Shown: piece by piece, positions 43,157 through 50,789 of the stretch | How positions within the stretch are numbered: the stretch's first letter is position 1 | Layout: every line of letters begins with the position of its first letter | Assembly (NCBI RefSeq): GCF_039526385.1 | Contig: NZ_BAAAIX010000034.1 | Location: forward strand, 135,743-199,742 | DNA length: 64,000 bases | Reading direction: 5' to 3' | Origin: Luteococcus peritonei | GTDB lineage: Bacteria > Actinomycetota > Actinomycetes > Propionibacteriales > Propionibacteriaceae | Translations under genes and position numbers: made by a program | The notes under the pieces: model-generated | Databases searched by the model: none | Seen by the model: the letters and a program-made list of their open reading frames with translations, nothing else | What the model was told of the DNA's origin: nothing

Positions 43157-44860
43157 ATGTCGAATTTCAGCTACGTCCGTGAAGGCGACGAGTACGTCCT
43201 CAAGATCGCGAGCCGCGGACGTGAGGTGCTCGCCAACCCGCTGAGCAACTTCGGCACCGCCTTCTCCCACGAGCAGCGTGCAGCCCTGGGTGTGAACGGC
43301 CTGCTGCCGCCCAATGTGATGACCATGGCGCTGCAGCTCAAGCGCGTCTACGCGCAGTACCAGGGCCAGCCCGACGACCTGGCCAAGTACGTGTACCTGA
43401 ACACCATGCAGGACCGCAACGAGACGCTCTTCTTCCGGCTGCTCAGCGAGCACATCGAGGAGATGCTGCCGATCGTCTACACGCCCACCATCGGCCGGGC
43501 CATCGAGACCTACTCGCAGTGGTACCACCGGCCCCGCGGTGTCTTCCTGTCGATCGAGCGTCCCGAGGAGATGGAGAGCTCGCTCTCGGCCATGGACCTG
43601 GCCCCCGAGGACGTTGACCTGGTGGTCGTCACCGACTCCGAGGGCATCCTCGGCATCGGCGACCAGGGCGTGGGCGGCGTGGCCATCACCGTCGGCAAGC
43701 TGAACGTCTACACCGCGGCCGCCGGCATCCACCCCAGCCGTGCGCTGCCGGTGGTGCTCGACGTGGGCACCGACAACCTGGACCTGCTGAACGACGAGAC
43801 CTACCTGGGCTATCGCCACGCCCGGGTGCGCGGCCAGCGCTACGACGACTTCGTGGACCGCTTCGTGCAGACCGTCACCCGGCTCTACCCGAATGCGATG
43901 ATCCACTGGGAGGACTTCGGCGCGGACAACGCCCACAAGATCCTGCAGCGCTACCGCGACGAGATCTGCACCTTCAACGACGACATCCAGGGCACCGCCG
44001 CCGTCGTGGTGGCCGCCATCCTGTCGGCGGTGCGCCGCAGCGGCCTGCCGCTGTCGCAGCAGCGCATCGTGGTGCACGGCGCCGGCACCGCCGGCGTGGG
44101 CATCGCGGAGCTGCTGGTGGAGCAGATGGTCAGCCAGGGCATGGACCCGGCCGAGGCCCACCAGCTCTTCTGGGGCCTGGGCTCGCGGGGCCTGCTGCGT
44201 GAGGGCATCAAGGTGCGTGACTTCCAGGAGCCCTTCATGCGCAGCAGCGAGGAGCTGGCCGGCTGGACGCTGGACGTCGAGGGCCGCTACGAGCTGGCCG
44301 ACGTGGTCCGCAACGTGAAGCCCACCATCCTGATCGGCACCTCGGCCCAGGCCGGATCCTTCAACGAGAAGATCGTGCGCGACATGGCCGCCCACTGCGA
44401 GCGCCCGATCATCATGCCGCTGTCCAATCCCACGTCGAAGTCCGAGGCGCTGCCCGCAGACCTGCTGGCCTGGACCGACGGCAAGGCCCTGATCGCCACC
44501 GGCTCGCCCTTCGAGCCCGTGGTCCACCAGGGTGTTCGCCACGAGATCGCGCAGGCCAACAACGCCCTGGTCTTCCCGGGCCTGGGTCTGGGCGTGGCAG
44601 CCTGCCGCGCCAGCCGCGTCACCGACGGCATGATCGCCGCCTCCGCCACCGCGGTGGCCAAGATGGTCAACAGCAATGCCCCGGGCGCCTCGCTGCTGCC
44701 CAGCATGGACAAGCTGCGCGCCGTCTCCGCCCGGGTGGCCATGGCGGTGGCCATCGCCGCCCAGATCGAGGGTGTGGCCGGACGCAAGCTGGACAACCCG
44801 GTGCAGGACATCCACGAGCAGATGTGGACCCCCGACTACCCGCGTATCGAGGCCGTCTGA
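43157..44860 (+). CDS. maeA: NAD-dependent malic enzyme
   Basis: A 567-residue oxidative decarboxylase of malate to pyruvate and CO2. It closely resembles E. coli MaeA in length and layout: an N-terminal helical region with FFRLLSEHIEEMLPIVYTPT, the catalytic Tyr in that YTPTIGRAIE, the metal/malate site VTDSEGILGIGDQGVGG, EICTFNDDIQGTAAV, the NAD domain VVHGAGTAGVGIAELLV, and IIMPLSNPTSKSE. The long eukaryote-like form (>540 residues) is distinct from the short two-domain malic enzymes. The 294-residue gene follows after one base. Confidence 0.95.
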   Translation: MSNFSYVREGDEYVLKIASRGREVLANPLSNFGTAFSHEQRAALGVNGLLPPNVMTMALQLKRVYAQYQGQPDDLAKYVYLNTMQDRNETLFFRLLSEHIEEMLPIVYTPTIGRAIETYSQWYHRPRGVFLSIERPEEMESSLSAMDLAPEDVDLVVVTDSEGILGIGDQGVGGVAITVGKLNVYTAAAGIHPSRALPVVLDVGTDNLDLLNDETYLGYRHARVRGQRYDDFVDRFVQTVTRLYPNAMIHWEDFGADNAHKILQRYRDEICTFNDDIQGTAAVVVAAILSAVRRSGLPLSQQRIVVHGAGTAGVGIAELLVEQMVSQGMDPAEAHQLFWGLGSRGLLREGIKVRDFQEPFMRSSEELAGWTLDVEGRYELADVVRNVKPTILIGTSAQAGSFNEKIVRDMAAHCERPIIMPLSNPTSKSEALPADLLAWTDGKALIATGSPFEPVVHQGVRHEIAQANNALVFPGLGLGVAACRASRVTDGMIAASATAVAKMVNSNAPGASLLPSMDKLRAVSARVAMAVAIAAQIEGVAGRKLDNPVQDIHEQMWTPDYPRIEAV

Positions 44861-44861
44861 C

Positions 44862-45746
44862 GTGCTGCTCGACCGCACCACGTGGCAGGCCCGCCGCGAC
44901 GACCATCGCGAGCGGGCCTGTGCCCTGCTCGGGGACGTGGTGGAGCGACGCCGCACGGGCCGCAAGCATCCCGTCGACGACTTCCTGTTCGACTACTACA
45001 CGCTGCGCCCCGGTGAGCTTGCCCTCTGGCACCCCGGGATCGGTGTGGTGCTGGAGGATCCGGAAGGGGAGTACGCCGAGCGGCGCTTCTACCGGCACGA
45101 GGACGGCCGGTCCTGGCTCGACGTCGAGACCTTCTGGGCCAAGCGCGGACGCACAGCGCAGCAGGCCGGTGAGCTGCTGCGGGCCGTCGCCGGCCGGCCG
45201 GCGCACCTGGGCTGCTTCGGGATGCACGAGTGGGCGATGGTCTACCAGCTGCAGCCGGACCAGACCCGGCACTCCTACCTGCCGCTGCGCTTCGAGCCCG
45301 AGGAGGTGGCACAGGTGGTGGAGCAGGTGGGGCTGCGCTGCTCCCACTTCGACGCCTTCCGCTTCTTCACCCCCGAGGCGGTGCCCCTGAACAGCGAGCG
45401 GCCCACCCGCGAGCGCCAGGTGGAGCTGGACCAGCCGGGCTGCCTGCACGTGAACATGGACACCTACAAGTGGGCCGGCAAGCTGCTCGGTGCCGTGGAC
45501 TCCGCCCTGCTGCTGGACTGCTACCAGCTCACCCACGAGATCCGCGAGCTGGACATGCGGGCCAGCGCCTATGACCTGCGGGAGTGGGGCTACGAGCCGG
45601 TGATGGTGGAGACCCCGCAGGGACGCGCCGACTACGTGCGTCGCCAGCGGGACTTCGCCGAGCGGGCGGTGGGCCTGCGCGCCCGGTTGCTCGACGTGAT
45701 CGACCGGTTGGAGTCCGCCGTCGCAGCGCCCGTCTCCGTCGGCTGA
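44862..45746 (+). CDS. Conserved actinobacterial protein often named 3-methyladenine DNA glycosylase
   Basis: A 294-residue soluble protein that begins one base after maeA and is probably co-transcribed with it. The stretch HPVDDFLFDYYTLRPGELA (about 37-55) and the tail RRQRDFAERAVGLRARL match, from memory, a conserved actinobacterial family annotated as 3-methyladenine DNA glycosylase. I see no helix-hairpin-helix or AAG fold signature, so that name may be unsupported. Aromatic residues and His/Cys (LGCFGMHEWAM, CSHFDAFRFF) recur. No metal-binding motif is convincing. Role unknown. Confidence 0.65.
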   Translation: MLLDRTTWQARRDDHRERACALLGDVVERRRTGRKHPVDDFLFDYYTLRPGELALWHPGIGVVLEDPEGEYAERRFYRHEDGRSWLDVETFWAKRGRTAQQAGELLRAVAGRPAHLGCFGMHEWAMVYQLQPDQTRHSYLPLRFEPEEVAQVVEQVGLRCSHFDAFRFFTPEAVPLNSERPTRERQVELDQPGCLHVNMDTYKWAGKLLGAVDSALLLDCYQLTHEIRELDMRASAYDLREWGYEPVMVETPQGRADYVRRQRDFAERAVGLRARLLDVIDRLESAVAAPVSVG

Positions 45747-45759
45747 GCGAGCGCTCAGC
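45742..45759. terminator. Palindrome holding two convergent stop codons
   Basis: GCTGAGCG-AG-CGCTCAGC, an 8-bp inverted repeat with a 2-base centre, covers the TGA of the upstream gene (45744-45746) and the TGA of the minus-strand DUF1707 gene (45755-45757). A bidirectional terminator or chance; the centre is too short for a good hairpin loop. Confidence 0.35.
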
Positions 45760-46294
45760 GCCGACGCAGGTGCGCCAGGTGGGAGAAGCCGGCCGCTGCG
45801 GTACCTGCGCCCAGCGAGCCGAGGATCAGCCCGGCCACGAAGTCGGAGTCGGAAGCGCTCATCACCCCGGCCATCATCGCCAGCACCAGGAAGATGGCGG
45901 CCGCCCCACTGACCAGGGCCACCAGCATGGCCACCGCGCCTTGGGTGGCGGTGGGTCGGCGCTCCGGCGTCGCGCCCGAGGACGAGGCCACGACGGGCAG
46001 CTGGGGGACCGGCAGCCCCACCAGGCAGGTGCCCAGTTCGGCGCGGGAACGGGCCTGCAGCGCGGCCAGGGTGCGCTGGTCGAACTCCTCGTGGGTGAGC
46101 CGCCCTGCGCTGAAGTGCAGGGAGAGCTGCTCGCAGACCAGGTCACGCTCGCTGTCACCCACCAGTGTGGTGGGACGCTGCGGCGCGCCCCAGGCGGGGA
46201 CGGCCGGCGCGGAGTCCAGGCCTGGTACCCCGAAGGAGGTCGCCTGCGGGTGCTGGACGGAACCGGGAAAGCCGGTGACGGGTTCGTGGCTCAT
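45755..46294 (-). CDS. DUF1707 domain membrane protein
   Basis: A 179-residue protein. The DUF1707 domain (about 44-96) is clear: VGDSERDLVCEQLSLHFSAG then LTHEEFDQRTLAALQARSRA and ELGTCLVGLP, an N-terminal module common in actinobacterial membrane proteins. Two transmembrane helices follow (about 118-140 and 150-170). The Pro/Gly-rich first 40 residues are probably disordered. The function of DUF1707 is unknown; a DNA- or protein-binding role has been suggested. ATG 46294 lies 6 bases after GAGAGT on the minus strand. It converges on the 294-residue gene with an 8-base gap. Confidence 0.8.
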   Translation of the reverse strand: MSHEPVTGFPGSVQHPQATSFGVPGLDSAPAVPAWGAPQRPTTLVGDSERDLVCEQLSLHFSAGRLTHEEFDQRTLAALQARSRAELGTCLVGLPVPQLPVVASSSGATPERRPTATQGAVAMLVALVSGAAAIFLVLAMMAGVMSASDSDFVAGLILGSLGAGTAAAGFSHLAHLRRR

Positions 46295-46300
46295 GACCCA

Positions 46301-46306
46301 ACTCTC
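46301..46306 (-). promoter_or_regulatory. -10-like box GAGAGT before the DUF1707 gene
   Basis: GAGAGT on the minus strand, six bases (TGGGTC), then ATG 46294. The spacing fits, but the first base differs from the consensus. Confidence 0.35.
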
Positions 46307-46416
46307 GCCGCCCCGGGGGCTCCCGCACAGGCCCGGACGCGACCAGCAGACCGGCGTCGCACCAGGACTGGACCGTGGTCGCAGCCTCGGTGCAGCTCGC
46401 TCGCACCGGGGGCTCG

Positions 46417-46442
46417 GTGACAGCCCTGTGACCCAGTGTGAC
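46417..46442 (+). promoter_or_regulatory. Three phased GTGAC direct repeats, candidate PhoP-type box
   Basis: GTGAC at 46417, 46428 and 46438, spaced 11 and 10 bases, in the 252-base region before the phosphodiesterase gene. Helically phased direct repeats of this kind are bound by OmpR/PhoP-type regulators in actinobacteria, and phosphodiesterases of this class are commonly phosphate-controlled. Further down, GGCCAA-N6-TTGGCC (46471-46488) is an inverted repeat. Confidence 0.4.
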
Positions 46443-46546
46443 TGTTCGCCGGCCCGCGCCCGGTGGTGAGGGCCAAAGACTGTTGGCCGCGGGAGGTCGG
46501 CACCGACGCCGGCCCACCAGACCGCACCGTCCCCCAGGAGGATCCC

Positions 46547-47629
46547 TTGACCAGTTCCCGACGCGCGCTCAGCCTGCTCTGTGCCCTGACCGTGATCACC
46601 ACCGCCACCGCCTGCGGCTCGTCCGCATCCCCCACCGCATCCTCGGGCAGCTCGACCAGCGCCTCACCGACGCCCTCCTCGCCCGCGGCTGCGACCTTCG
46701 ACCTGCAGGCCCACCGCGGCGGCCGCGGGGAGACCACCGAGGAGTCGCGACGCGCCTTCGAGAAGGCGCTCGACCTGGGGGTGAGCACGCTGGAGTTCGA
46801 CATCGTGCTCACCAAGGACCGCGTCCCGGCCGTCTGGCACGACCCGGTCGTGATGCCCGAGAAGTGCGCCGACACGGCACCGGTCACGCCCAAGGACCCG
46901 CAGTACCCCTACGTCGGCAAGCTGGTGCACGAGCTGACCTGGCAGCAGCTGCAGACCCTCGACTGCGGCAAGAAGCTGAAGGACTTCTCTTCCGCGGAGG
47001 TGGTGCAGGGCAACAAGATCCTGCAGCTCTCGGACGTCTTCGCGATCACCGCGCAGCGCGGAGCAGACGTGCGCTACAACATCGAGACCAAGCTGGAGGC
47101 GGCCGAGCCCACCACGTCCGCCACGCCGCAGGAGTTCGTCGACGCCATCCTGCCGGTGGTCGAGAAGGCCGGCCAGCTCGACAAGGTGATGGTGCAGTCC
47201 TTCGACTGGCGCTCCCTGCCGCTCGTGCACCGGGCGCAGCCGACGATCCCGCTGGTGCTGCTGTGGGACGAGACCACCTGGGTCAAGGACTCGCCCTGGA
47301 CCGGGGAGGTGGACCACGAGGCGGTCGGCGGCGACATCGTCAAGGCGGCCCAGCAGGTGGGTGCGACGGTCCTGTCACCGGGCTACACCGTGCCCTACGG
47401 TGCCAAGGCCGGCGACGACGGCTTCACCCTGGTGGCCGACAAGGCACTGGTGGAACGCGCCCACCAGGCCGGCATGACGGTGGTGCCGTGGACCATCAAC
47501 GACGCCGCCACCATGGAGGCCCAGATCGAGGCCGGCGCCGATGGCATCATCACCGACCAGCCGAGCATCCTGCGCGAGGTGATGCGGAAGCGGCAGATGC
47601 CGCTGCCGACGCCCTGGCCCGCTCGCTGA
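46547..47629 (+). CDS. Glycerophosphodiester phosphodiesterase, secreted lipoprotein
   Basis: A 360-residue enzyme that hydrolyses glycerophosphodiesters to glycerol 3-phosphate and an alcohol, recovering phosphate and glycerol outside the membrane. The GDPD core shows LQAHRGGRGETTEESRRAF (catalytic His/Arg), LEFDIVLTKDRVPAVWHDPV (Glu/Asp and second His) and, near the end, DGIITDQPSIL. A signal peptide ends near TATAC (Cys23), consistent with a lipoprotein, followed by a Ser/Thr/Pro linker. The start is TTG 46547: AGGAGGA lies 5 bases upstream and the preceding frame shows no signal peptide. The GTGAC repeats upstream suggest phosphate control. Confidence 0.9.
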   Translation: MTSSRRALSLLCALTVITTATACGSSASPTASSGSSTSASPTPSSPAAATFDLQAHRGGRGETTEESRRAFEKALDLGVSTLEFDIVLTKDRVPAVWHDPVVMPEKCADTAPVTPKDPQYPYVGKLVHELTWQQLQTLDCGKKLKDFSSAEVVQGNKILQLSDVFAITAQRGADVRYNIETKLEAAEPTTSATPQEFVDAILPVVEKAGQLDKVMVQSFDWRSLPLVHRAQPTIPLVLLWDETTWVKDSPWTGEVDHEAVGGDIVKAAQQVGATVLSPGYTVPYGAKAGDDGFTLVADKALVERAHQAGMTVVPWTINDAATMEAQIEAGADGIITDQPSILREVMRKRQMPLPTPWPAR

Positions 47630-47630
47630 C

Positions 47631-47667
47631 GCCCCTCGAAGGGGCAGCCTCCCACCGGGCGGCTGCC
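47631..47667. terminator. Two overlapping hairpins between convergent genes
   Basis: GCCCC-TCGAA-GGGGC (47631-47645) and GGCAGCC ... GGCTGCC (47643-47667) are mutually exclusive stems between the stops at 47629 and 47705. Confidence 0.55.
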
Positions 47668-47704
47668 ACCTCGGCAGCAGACCGTGCCGCGGGAATGCCA
47701 CCTC

Positions 47705-48448
47705 TCAGACGAGACCCAGCACACCCTTGGCCACGGCCAGCGCGCCACCGATGCCGGCCAGACAGAGGGCCAGCGTGCGGGCCCGTCCGGCCGGGACGTG
47801 CCGGGAGAGCCGAGTCCCCAGCCAGACGCCGAGCAGCACGTCGACGACCACCGCCGGCAGCACCCACCACGGTGGCAGCCCGGACAGGCCCTGGGGTGCG
47901 GTGGCGGTCTTGAGCGCCACCGACAGGGCGCCCATGGTCATGAAGGTGGGCTGCACGGTGGCGGCGAAGCGCTCCTGCTCCCAGCGGCTGAGCCGGGCGT
48001 AGACCACCATCGCGGGCGCGGCGACCCCGGCCGTGGTGTTGAACAGCCCGCCCACCAGACCGGCCGCCAGCATCGGCAGCCGGCCGCCCAGCCGGGGCAG
48101 CTCGGGCAAGGTCAGCGAGGTGAGGAGCGCGAGCAGTACCACGAGGCCGACCACCAGCTGCAGCCAGGCGGCGGGCAGGGCGTGGACCAGCCAGGCGCCG
48201 GTGACAGCTCCGGGGAGGGCGGCCGTGATGATCCAGCGGAAGCTGTCCCAGTCGATCCGGGGCAGCACGGTGAGCATGATCACGAAGCCCGAGACCACCG
48301 TCACGGCATTGGTGACCAGCACCCCCTGCGAGGCGCCCAGCAGGAGCGAGAGGGTGGGGGCGACCACCAGACCGACACCGGTGCCCGAGACGCGCTGCAG
48401 CGTCGCGCCGACCAGCACGGCAAGGGCCGCGACCACCACCAGGACCAT
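47705..48448 (-). CDS. TSUP-family transporter (TauE/SafE)
   Basis: A 247-residue integral membrane protein with about seven transmembrane helices. The TauE/SafE (DUF81) family signature appears in helix 1-2 (LVGATLQRVSGTGVGLVVAPTLSLL) and again in the second half (GLVGGLFNTTAGVAAPAMVVYA), the internal duplication typical of the family. Members export sulfite, sulfonates or other small organic anions; the substrate here is unknown. ATG 48448 is 6 bases after CATGAT. It converges on the phosphodiesterase gene and is divergent from the L,D-transpeptidase. Confidence 0.88.
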   Translation of the reverse strand: MVLVVVAALAVLVGATLQRVSGTGVGLVVAPTLSLLLGASQGVLVTNAVTVVSGFVIMLTVLPRIDWDSFRWIITAALPGAVTGAWLVHALPAAWLQLVVGLVVLLALLTSLTLPELPRLGGRLPMLAAGLVGGLFNTTAGVAAPAMVVYARLSRWEQERFAATVQPTFMTMGALSVALKTATAPQGLSGLPPWWVLPAVVVDVLLGVWLGTRLSRHVPAGRARTLALCLAGIGGALAVAKGVLGLV

Positions 48449-48454
48449 TCGGCC

Positions 48455-48460
48455 ATCATG
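48455..48460 (-). promoter_or_regulatory. -10-like box CATGAT, leaderless promoter of the TSUP gene
   Basis: CATGAT on the minus strand, six bases (GGCCGA), then ATG 48448. Confidence 0.5.
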
Positions 48461-48567
48461 CTCCGTGCCGGGCCTCAGCGCCCGTCACCACCCACAGGAT
48501 CGTTGAAGGTGACCTGAAAACCGCTGCGGACGGCGTGTGGGACGAGCGTCCGCCGAGCTGCCCGACC

Positions 48568-48573
48568 TAGGGT
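48568..48573 (+). promoter_or_regulatory. -10 box TAGGGT of the L,D-transpeptidase gene
   Basis: TAGGGT 50 bases before GTG 48624; the leader contains a GGAGTGAG ribosome-binding site about 6 bases before the start. Confidence 0.5.
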
Positions 48574-48623
48574 GTGGGAGCGGATCCTTCCCCCTCGTGG
48601 TCCGCCGTGAATTGGAGTGAGTC

Positions 48624-49823
48624 GTGACCTTCGCCGTCGCCAAGCCGTACCTGCTGCTGCCCGTCGCCGTGACCCTGGTGGGTCTGGCGGGATGTGCCCA
48701 GGTGGACCCCGATGCCCAGTCGGCCACGCCGGCCGCCCAGCAGTCCTCCCAGGAGGCCACCCGCGGCGTCTCCGAGCTGGCCACCGCCACGCCCAGCGCC
48801 ACCGCCACGCCCAGCGAGGGCGGCGCCGCCAGCGCCTCGGCCGACCCGTCGGCAGCCGCGAGCAGCTCGGCCTCGGTGAGCCCCTCGGCGAGCAGCTCGC
48901 CCACCCCGAGCTCAAGGCCCACCCAGAAGCCCACCGCGCCCGCCCTGCTCAAGGCGGGGGCCAGCGGTGACAAGGTGCGCGACCTGCAGCACCGGTTGCA
49001 GCAGCTCGCCTGGTTCGAGGGCCGGATCACCGGCAGCTACGGCGAGGCGACCACCGCCGCGGTGCGGGGCTTCCAGGCCAAGCGAACGCTGCCGGTCACC
49101 GGGGAGCTGGACCAGAAGACCTGGCAGGCCCTCGTCGAGCGGACGAAGCAGCCCACCCATGACCAGATGTACAACATCATCAAGGCGGGCCCTGCCCTGC
49201 TGAAGCTCGGCTCCACCGGGCCCTCGGTGCAGGACCTGCAGGCGCGGCTGAAGCAGATCGGTTGGTTCTCCGGCAAGGTGACCACCAGCTACGGCTCCAG
49301 CACCCAGGCCGCCGTCAAGCAGTTCCAGGCCAAGCGCGGCATCCCCACCACCGGTGATGTGGACCAGCGCACCCTCGACCTGCTGCACGGCATGACCCGC
49401 ACCCCCACCCAGGACGAGCTGAACAATGTGGCCCCGAAGGTGGCGGCCGCCAAGCTCGACCCGCGCTGCATGACCGGGCGGGTGCTGTGCATCTCCAAGA
49501 GCTCGCAGCGGATGTCCTGGGTGATCGACGGCAAGGTGCAGGACAGCTTCAGCGTCCGCTTCGGCTCCGAGCTGACCCCTACCCGTGAGGGCACCTTCAG
49601 CGTCGGCTGGAAGTCGCGCGACCACGTCAGCACGCTGTACCACACCGCCATGCCCTTCGCGATGTTCTTCTCGGGCGGCCAGGCCGTGCACTACTCGGCC
49701 GATTTCGCCGCGCGCGGCTACAACGGAGCCAGCCACGGCTGCGTCAACGTGCGCGACCGCGACGGCATCGAGTGGCTCTTCGGCCAGGTCAAGGTCGGCG
49801 ACAAGGTGGTCGTCCACCGCTGA
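48624..49823 (+). CDS. L,D-transpeptidase lipoprotein with two peptidoglycan-binding domains
   Basis: A 399-residue cell-wall enzyme. A signal peptide with a lipobox (LVGLAGC, Cys24) is followed by a Ser/Ala/Thr/Pro linker (about 30-105), two PG_binding_1 repeats (about 112-170 and 192-250; VRDLQHRLQQLAWFEG and VQDLQARLKQIGWFSG) and a YkuD-type catalytic domain with HYSADF and SHGCVNVRDRDG (catalytic Cys373). It should make 3-3 cross-links in peptidoglycan or attach ligands to it; 3-3 links are common in actinobacteria. GTG 48624 is the first start before the signal peptide and has a ribosome-binding site. Confidence 0.93.
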   Translation: MTFAVAKPYLLLPVAVTLVGLAGCAQVDPDAQSATPAAQQSSQEATRGVSELATATPSATATPSEGGAASASADPSAAASSSASVSPSASSSPTPSSRPTQKPTAPALLKAGASGDKVRDLQHRLQQLAWFEGRITGSYGEATTAAVRGFQAKRTLPVTGELDQKTWQALVERTKQPTHDQMYNIIKAGPALLKLGSTGPSVQDLQARLKQIGWFSGKVTTSYGSSTQAAVKQFQAKRGIPTTGDVDQRTLDLLHGMTRTPTQDELNNVAPKVAAAKLDPRCMTGRVLCISKSSQRMSWVIDGKVQDSFSVRFGSELTPTREGTFSVGWKSRDHVSTLYHTAMPFAMFFSGGQAVHYSADFAARGYNGASHGCVNVRDRDGIEWLFGQVKVGDKVVVHR

Positions 49824-49838
49824 GCGGACGCCACGCGA

Positions 49839-49859
49839 CGGCCCGGGATCCCCGGGCCG
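49839..49859. terminator. Hairpin between convergent genes
   Basis: CGGCCCGGG and CCCGGGCCG around a 3-base loop, 16 bases after the L,D-transpeptidase stop and 8 bases before the stop of the minus-strand gene at 49867. Confidence 0.6.
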
Positions 49860-49866
49860 CTGCCAC

Positions 49867-50658
49867 TCAGCCCTTGACCAGGAGTGCCGCCACCTGCCGG
49901 CCGCGGGAGCCGGTCAGGAAGACGGTGGTGTCGCCGGGCTCCTTCTCGAACAGGACGGTGCCCTCCAGCGTCTGGCCCGCCACGATCGGGCGGCCCTCCA
50001 GGTAGCTCTGGTCCGTCGGCGAGCTGTCGTACTGGGCGGCCGACTGGTTGTCCAGGGCGAAGAACCCGATCCGCTGCTGACCCCGGGTCAGGCTCACCCG
50101 GACGGTGAGCAGCAGGCCCTGCGAGGTCCAGCGGCTGGTCACGATCTCGAAGGTGCCCGCGGACTCGTCCTCGTTGCTGGTGAAGGGGATCCGGTTACGG
50201 TTCTGCTGACTGGGCAGCGGGCTGGGCGCCGGATCGGTGCTGCTGGCCGGGGTAGCCGGGGCGGCCGGGGAACCGGAGGTGGCCGGCCGGGTCGGGCTGG
50301 CGGCCGGGCCGGGGGGCGTCGACCCGGCAGCCGTGTCCGGTCCGGAAGGGCGCGCGGTGACGGAGGGCGTGGTGCCCGGAGAGACGGGGGCAGCGCTCGT
50401 CGACGGGCTGGCTGCCGGCTGCTCGGCATCCTCTTCCACGGGTCGGTTGCGCAGCAGCAGCCAGGCGGCCAGCAGGGCACAGCCGAGCAGTGCGACCAGC
50501 GGCAGCATCCACCAGGGCCCGCGCGGCCCACGACTCCCGACGGGACGCCCTGGCGGCGGTGCGGCAGCGGCACCGAAGGGCTGCAACGGGTCACGTCCGC
50601 CGGTGCGGCGCGTGCCCGCCCAGTGGCCGTTGGGGGAGTCCGGGTGGTTCTGGCTCAT
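49867..50658 (-). CDS. Membrane-anchored protein with Pro/Ala/Ser/Thr linker, unknown function
   Basis: A 263-residue protein: a Pro/Gly-rich cytoplasmic N terminus (1-48), one transmembrane helix (about 50-70, WMLPLVALLGCALLAAWLLL), a low-complexity Pro/Ala/Ser/Thr linker (about 75-150) and a C-terminal extracellular domain of about 105 residues. That domain has several predicted strands (TFEIVTSRWTSQGLLLTVRV, GTVLFEKEPGDTTVFL) and looks like an Ig-like or DUF4352-type domain, but I cannot assign a family. The layout is that of a surface protein anchored by its N terminus. ATG 50658 follows TAGTCT by 9 bases on the minus strand. Confidence 0.72.
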   Translation of the reverse strand: MSQNHPDSPNGHWAGTRRTGGRDPLQPFGAAAAPPPGRPVGSRGPRGPWWMLPLVALLGCALLAAWLLLRNRPVEEDAEQPAASPSTSAAPVSPGTTPSVTARPSGPDTAAGSTPPGPAASPTRPATSGSPAAPATPASSTDPAPSPLPSQQNRNRIPFTSNEDESAGTFEIVTSRWTSQGLLLTVRVSLTRGQQRIGFFALDNQSAAQYDSSPTDQSYLEGRPIVAGQTLEGTVLFEKEPGDTTVFLTGSRGRQVAALLVKG

Positions 50659-50711
50659 GGTGCGTCCAGACTACCCGCGGCCGCTGACCGTGCGAGCGGG
50701 CTGCCGTCCTG

Positions 50712-50750
50712 CATCCACAGGGACGAGCGTCCCGCTCCGGGCTGTGGATG
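50712..50750. promoter_or_regulatory. Nested inverted repeats in a divergent promoter region
   Basis: CATCCACAG (50712-50720) and CTGTGGATG (50742-50750) form a perfect 9-bp inverted repeat with 21 bases between; inside lies GGGAC-GAGC-GTCCC (50720-50733). The arms resemble DnaA boxes (7 of 9 bases of TTATCCACA). It lies between the divergent genes at 50658 and 50790. Confidence 0.4.
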
Positions 50751-50789
50751 GATGACGATGTGCGGGCTCCTGCATCAAGAGTCATGGAC

